Position numbers and translations under genes: made by a program
Assembly: GCF_014651035.1 (NCBI RefSeq)
Contig: NZ_BMWC01000007.1
Span: 1-64,000, forward strand
From: Streptomyces lomondensis
Lineage (GTDB): Bacteria > Actinomycetota > Actinomycetes > Streptomycetales > Streptomycetaceae
Reading direction: 5' to 3'
DNA length: 64,000 nt
The notes under the pieces: model-generated
Told to the model about the DNA's origin: nothing
Databases searched by the model: none
What the model saw: the letters and a program-made list of their open reading frames with translations, nothing else
Shown: one piece after another, positions 61,892-64,000 of the stretch
Layout of the letters: each line of letters opens with the position of its first letter
Position numbering within the stretch: position 1 is the stretch's first letter

Positions 61892-62773
61892 ATGAGCAAC
61901 CAGAGCGGACGCGGGCGCGTGGCGGGCCTACCGGAATGGGACCGCTGCGCGGTCATGGGAGTCGTGAACGTCACCCCCGACTCCTTCTCCGACGGCGGCC
62001 GCTACTTCGACACCACGGCCGCCGTCAAGCACGGCCTCGCCCTGGTCACCGAGGGCGCGGACCTGGTCGACGTCGGCGGCGAGTCCACCCGCCCCGGCGC
62101 CACCCGGGTCGACGAGGCCGAGGAGCTGCGCCGCGTCATCCCCGTCGTGCGCGATCTGGCCTCCGAGGGCGTCACCGTCTCCGTCGACACCATGCGCGCC
62201 TCCGTCGCCGAACGGGCCCTCGCGGCCGGCGCCGCCCTCGTCAACGACGTCAGCGGCGGCCTCGCCGACCCCCGCATGATCCCGGCCGTCGCCGACGCCG
62301 GCGCCCCCTTCGTCGTCATGCACTGGCGCGGCTTCCTCGAAGGCGGCAACGTCAAGGGCGTGTACACGGACGTCGTCACCGAGGTCGTCGACGAGCTGCA
62401 CGCGCGCGTGGAGGCCGTCCTGGCGGGCGGCATCGCCCCCGACCGCGTCATCGTCGACCCCGGCCTCGGCTTCTCCAAGGACGCCGAGCACGACCTCGCG
62501 CTCCTCGCCGGTCTGGACCGGATCCTCGGCCTCGGCCACCCGCTGCTCGTCGCCGCCTCCCGCAAGCGGTTCCTCGGCCGCGTCCTGGCCGCCCCGGACG
62601 GCCCGCCCCCGCCCGCCCGCGAACGCGACGCCGCCACCGCCGCCGTCTCCGCGCTCGCGGCGCACGCCGGGGCGTGGGCGGTACGGGTGCACGAGGTCCG
62701 CGCCACCTCCGACGCCGTACGCGTCGCGCGCGCCCTCGAAGGAGCACGCACCGGCGCAGAGGGAGCCCGGTGA
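61892..62773 (+). CDS. folP: Dihydropteroate synthase
   Basis: 293 residues. Condenses 4-aminobenzoate with dihydropterin pyrophosphate; target of sulfonamides. Landmarks: MGVVNVTPDSFSDGGRY, DVGGESTRPGA, NDVSGG, DPGLGFSKD and ASRKRFLG. The ATG at 61892 has TACGCT at -12 to -7 and no ribosome-binding site, so it is probably leaderless. It starts the folate gene string. Confidence 0.96.
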   Translation: MSNQSGRGRVAGLPEWDRCAVMGVVNVTPDSFSDGGRYFDTTAAVKHGLALVTEGADLVDVGGESTRPGATRVDEAEELRRVIPVVRDLASEGVTVSVDTMRASVAERALAAGAALVNDVSGGLADPRMIPAVADAGAPFVVMHWRGFLEGGNVKGVYTDVVTEVVDELHARVEAVLAGGIAPDRVIVDPGLGFSKDAEHDLALLAGLDRILGLGHPLLVAASRKRFLGRVLAAPDGPPPPARERDAATAAVSALAAHAGAWAVRVHEVRATSDAVRVARALEGARTGAEGAR

Positions 62774-63276
62774 GCGCCCCGCACACCGACGTCGAGCAGG
62801 TCGAGGCCGCCAACACCGCCTTCTACGAGGCACTGGAACGGGGCGACTTCGAGGAACTCGCGTCGCTCTGGCTGACCCCCTCCGACCTGGGCGTCGACGA
62901 GACCTACCACGACCCGGCCGACACCGGCGTGGTCTCCTGCGTGCACCCCGGCTGGCCCGTGCTCACCGGCCGCGGCGAGGTGCTCCGCTCGTACGCCCTG
63001 ATCATGGCGAACACCGACTACATCCAGTTCTTCCTCACCGACGTGCACGTCTCGGTCACCGGCGACACCGCCCTGGTCACCTGCACGGAGAACATCCTCA
63101 GCGGCGGCCCCGCCCCCCAGGGCGAGGGCGAGGAGCTCGGCCCGCTCGTCGGCCAGCTCGTGGTCGCCACGAATGTGTTCCGGCGCACGCCCCAGGGGTG
63201 GAAGCTCTGGTCGCACCACGCTTCCCCCGTGCTGGCCGAAACCGAGGAGGACGAGCAGGACGACACCCCCGCCTGA
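62770..63276 (+). CDS. NTF2/SnoaL-like protein
   Basis: 168 residues. The fold is NTF2-like (VEAANTAFYEALERGDFEELASLWL, HPGWPVLTGRGEVLRSYALIM, VVATNVFRRTPQGWKLWSHHASPV). Function unknown. The GTG start overlaps the folP stop by 4 bases, so it is translationally coupled to folate synthesis. Confidence 0.9.
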   Translation: MSAPHTDVEQVEAANTAFYEALERGDFEELASLWLTPSDLGVDETYHDPADTGVVSCVHPGWPVLTGRGEVLRSYALIMANTDYIQFFLTDVHVSVTGDTALVTCTENILSGGPAPQGEGEELGPLVGQLVVATNVFRRTPQGWKLWSHHASPVLAETEEDEQDDTPA

Positions 63277-63500
63277 GTGGGTAGTCGCCAGGTAGTGGTT
63301 GGAATCACCGAGCCGCGGGTATGGGCGGCTACCAACCCGTGAGCCGCCGGGTTCCCCAGGGGAAACGCCCGGTGAATCCTGCCGGGCCCGACCCCCGTGG
63401 CCCGGCCCCGTCCGTGCTCGCAGGTAGATTCGACTGAGGCCGGCGTGCCGCCGCACACGGCACCGACCGGCCGGGACCGACGATTGCAGGAGTGATTCGC
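63277..63500 (+). promoter_or_regulatory. Promoter region of folB-folK
   Basis: 224 bases without a gene. TAGATT at 63425-63430 is a plausible -10. AGGAG at 63488-63492 lies 8 bases before the folB GTG. Confidence 0.4.
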
Positions 63501-63860
63501 GTGGATCGTGTCGCGCTGCGCGGCCTGAAGGCCCGCGGGCACCACGGTGTGTTCCCGAGGGAACGCGAGGAGGGCCAGACCTTCATCGTGGACCTCGTCC
63601 TCGGCCTGGACACCCGCCCGGCCGCGGCCGACGACGACCTGGCGAAGACCGTGCACTACGGCATCGTGGCGGAGGAGGTCGTGGCCGTCGTCCAGGGCGA
63701 GCCCGTCGACCTCATCGAGACGCTCGCCGAGCGCATCGCCCAGGTATGTCTGAAGCACGAGGGGGTTCAGCAGGTCGAGGTGTGCGTCCACAAGCCGGAC
63801 GCCCCGATCAGGGTCCCCTTCGACGACGTGACCGTCACCATCACCCGGAGCCGAGTATGA
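63501..63860 (+). CDS. folB: Dihydroneopterin aldolase
   Basis: 119 residues, the usual length. Cleaves dihydroneopterin in folate synthesis. Conserved features: VALRGLKARGHHGVFPREREEGQTFIVDLVLGLD, the Glu of LIETLAERIA and KPDAPI near the C-terminus. The GTG at 63501 is preferred over a GTG at 63492, which overlaps the ribosome-binding site. Confidence 0.96.
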   Translation: MDRVALRGLKARGHHGVFPREREEGQTFIVDLVLGLDTRPAAADDDLAKTVHYGIVAEEVVAVVQGEPVDLIETLAERIAQVCLKHEGVQQVEVCVHKPDAPIRVPFDDVTVTITRSRV

Positions 63861-64000
63861 CTGCGCCCTTCCTCAAGGGTCCCAGCGACCCGACCGTACA
63901 GCCGGTACCCGCCTCCGTCGTCGAGAAGGTCGACGCCGCCGACACGACCCTGTCCAACCCGAAACGGGCCGTGGTCGCCCTCGGCTCCAACCTCGGCAAC
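63857..64000 (+). CDS. folK: Hydroxymethyldihydropterin pyrophosphokinase, partial at right edge
   Basis: Only the first 48 codons are inside the window. After a 36-residue N-terminal extension comes VVALGSNLGN, the FolK signature. The ATG overlaps the folB stop by 4 bases (ATGA). Confidence 0.9.
   Translation, partial: MTAPFLKGPSDPTVQPVPASVVEKVDAADTTLSNPKRAVVALGSNLGN

Overview
The window is high-GC chromosomal DNA of a Streptomyces species. This rests on gene content (sigE-cseABC, lsr2, disA-radA, clpC, mprF), very GC-rich third codon positions, many GTG starts, many apparently leaderless genes and only two TTA codons. Gene order matches, from memory, the core stretch of the S. coelicolor chromosome from about SCO3334 to SCO3401. 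No insertion sequence, prophage, CRISPR array or tRNA was seen, so this is conserved housekeeping and regulatory DNA, with a few accessory genes. LAYOUT. 1-404: leader and promoter of an rRNA operon read leftwards off the edge, then the upstream region of trpS. 405-1609: an inducible-type tryptophanyl-tRNA synthetase behind a complete Trp-codon leader peptide and attenuator. 1659-5568: proC, an ABC-2 exporter pair whose start codon sits in a perfect palindrome, a methyltransferase and a membrane protein. 5598-5812: copy A of a dispersed palindromic intergenic repeat. 5869-13954: SH3 protein, Ser/Thr kinase with PQQ-like sensor, ilvD, a TetR-isomerase pair, a Ppx/GppA phosphatase and a cysteine-rich protein. 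13966-20264: a sigma-like/zinc-finger/membrane/BACON fusion, radA, disA, a Gly-Ser-rich membrane protein and a PAP2 phosphatase. 20280-22513: a two-component pair whose kinase has an extra C-terminal membrane-anchored domain. 22635-27272: mutY, a hexanucleotide array, then the cell-envelope stress operon sigE-cseA-cseB-cseC. 27286-32482: VOC protein, AraC regulator, a divergent MFS/TetR pair around a large palindrome, an M23 endopeptidase and a secreted acid phosphatase. 32534-35599: a NACHT-LRR STAND NTPase with a TTA codon. 35665-42320: clpC with two ClgR-like boxes, an SCO3374-like protein, lsr2, a GNAT enzyme, a BlaI-type repressor and two small or proline-rich proteins. 42405-42618: copy B of the dispersed repeat. 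42725-48153: a five-gene cofactor cluster (DUF2520 protein, panC, nadB, nadC, coaX), mostly translationally coupled. 48332-52910: a PLP lyase, a small protein, an ArsR-type regulator with a palindromic operator and a second LuxR/kinase pair. 53029-57208: a MidA-family methyltransferase convergent with an orphan nuoD-like gene, then two coupled bacterial-PH membrane proteins, the second with a TTA codon. 57338-64000: a coiled-coil membrane protein, an esterase, mprF with a SigE-like promoter, and the folate genes folP, an NTF2-like gene, folB and the start of folK. HOW IT WORKS TOGETHER. Several genes concern the cell envelope and its stress response: SigE-CseABC, the M23 endopeptidase and MprF. 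DisA (c-di-AMP) and RadA are also present. The central part also supplies NAD, CoA and folate cofactors. The best candidates for undescribed biology are the MidA-NuoD pair, the sigma/BACON fusion, the dispersed palindromic element and the bldA-type (TTA) genes encoding the NACHT protein and the PH-domain protein.
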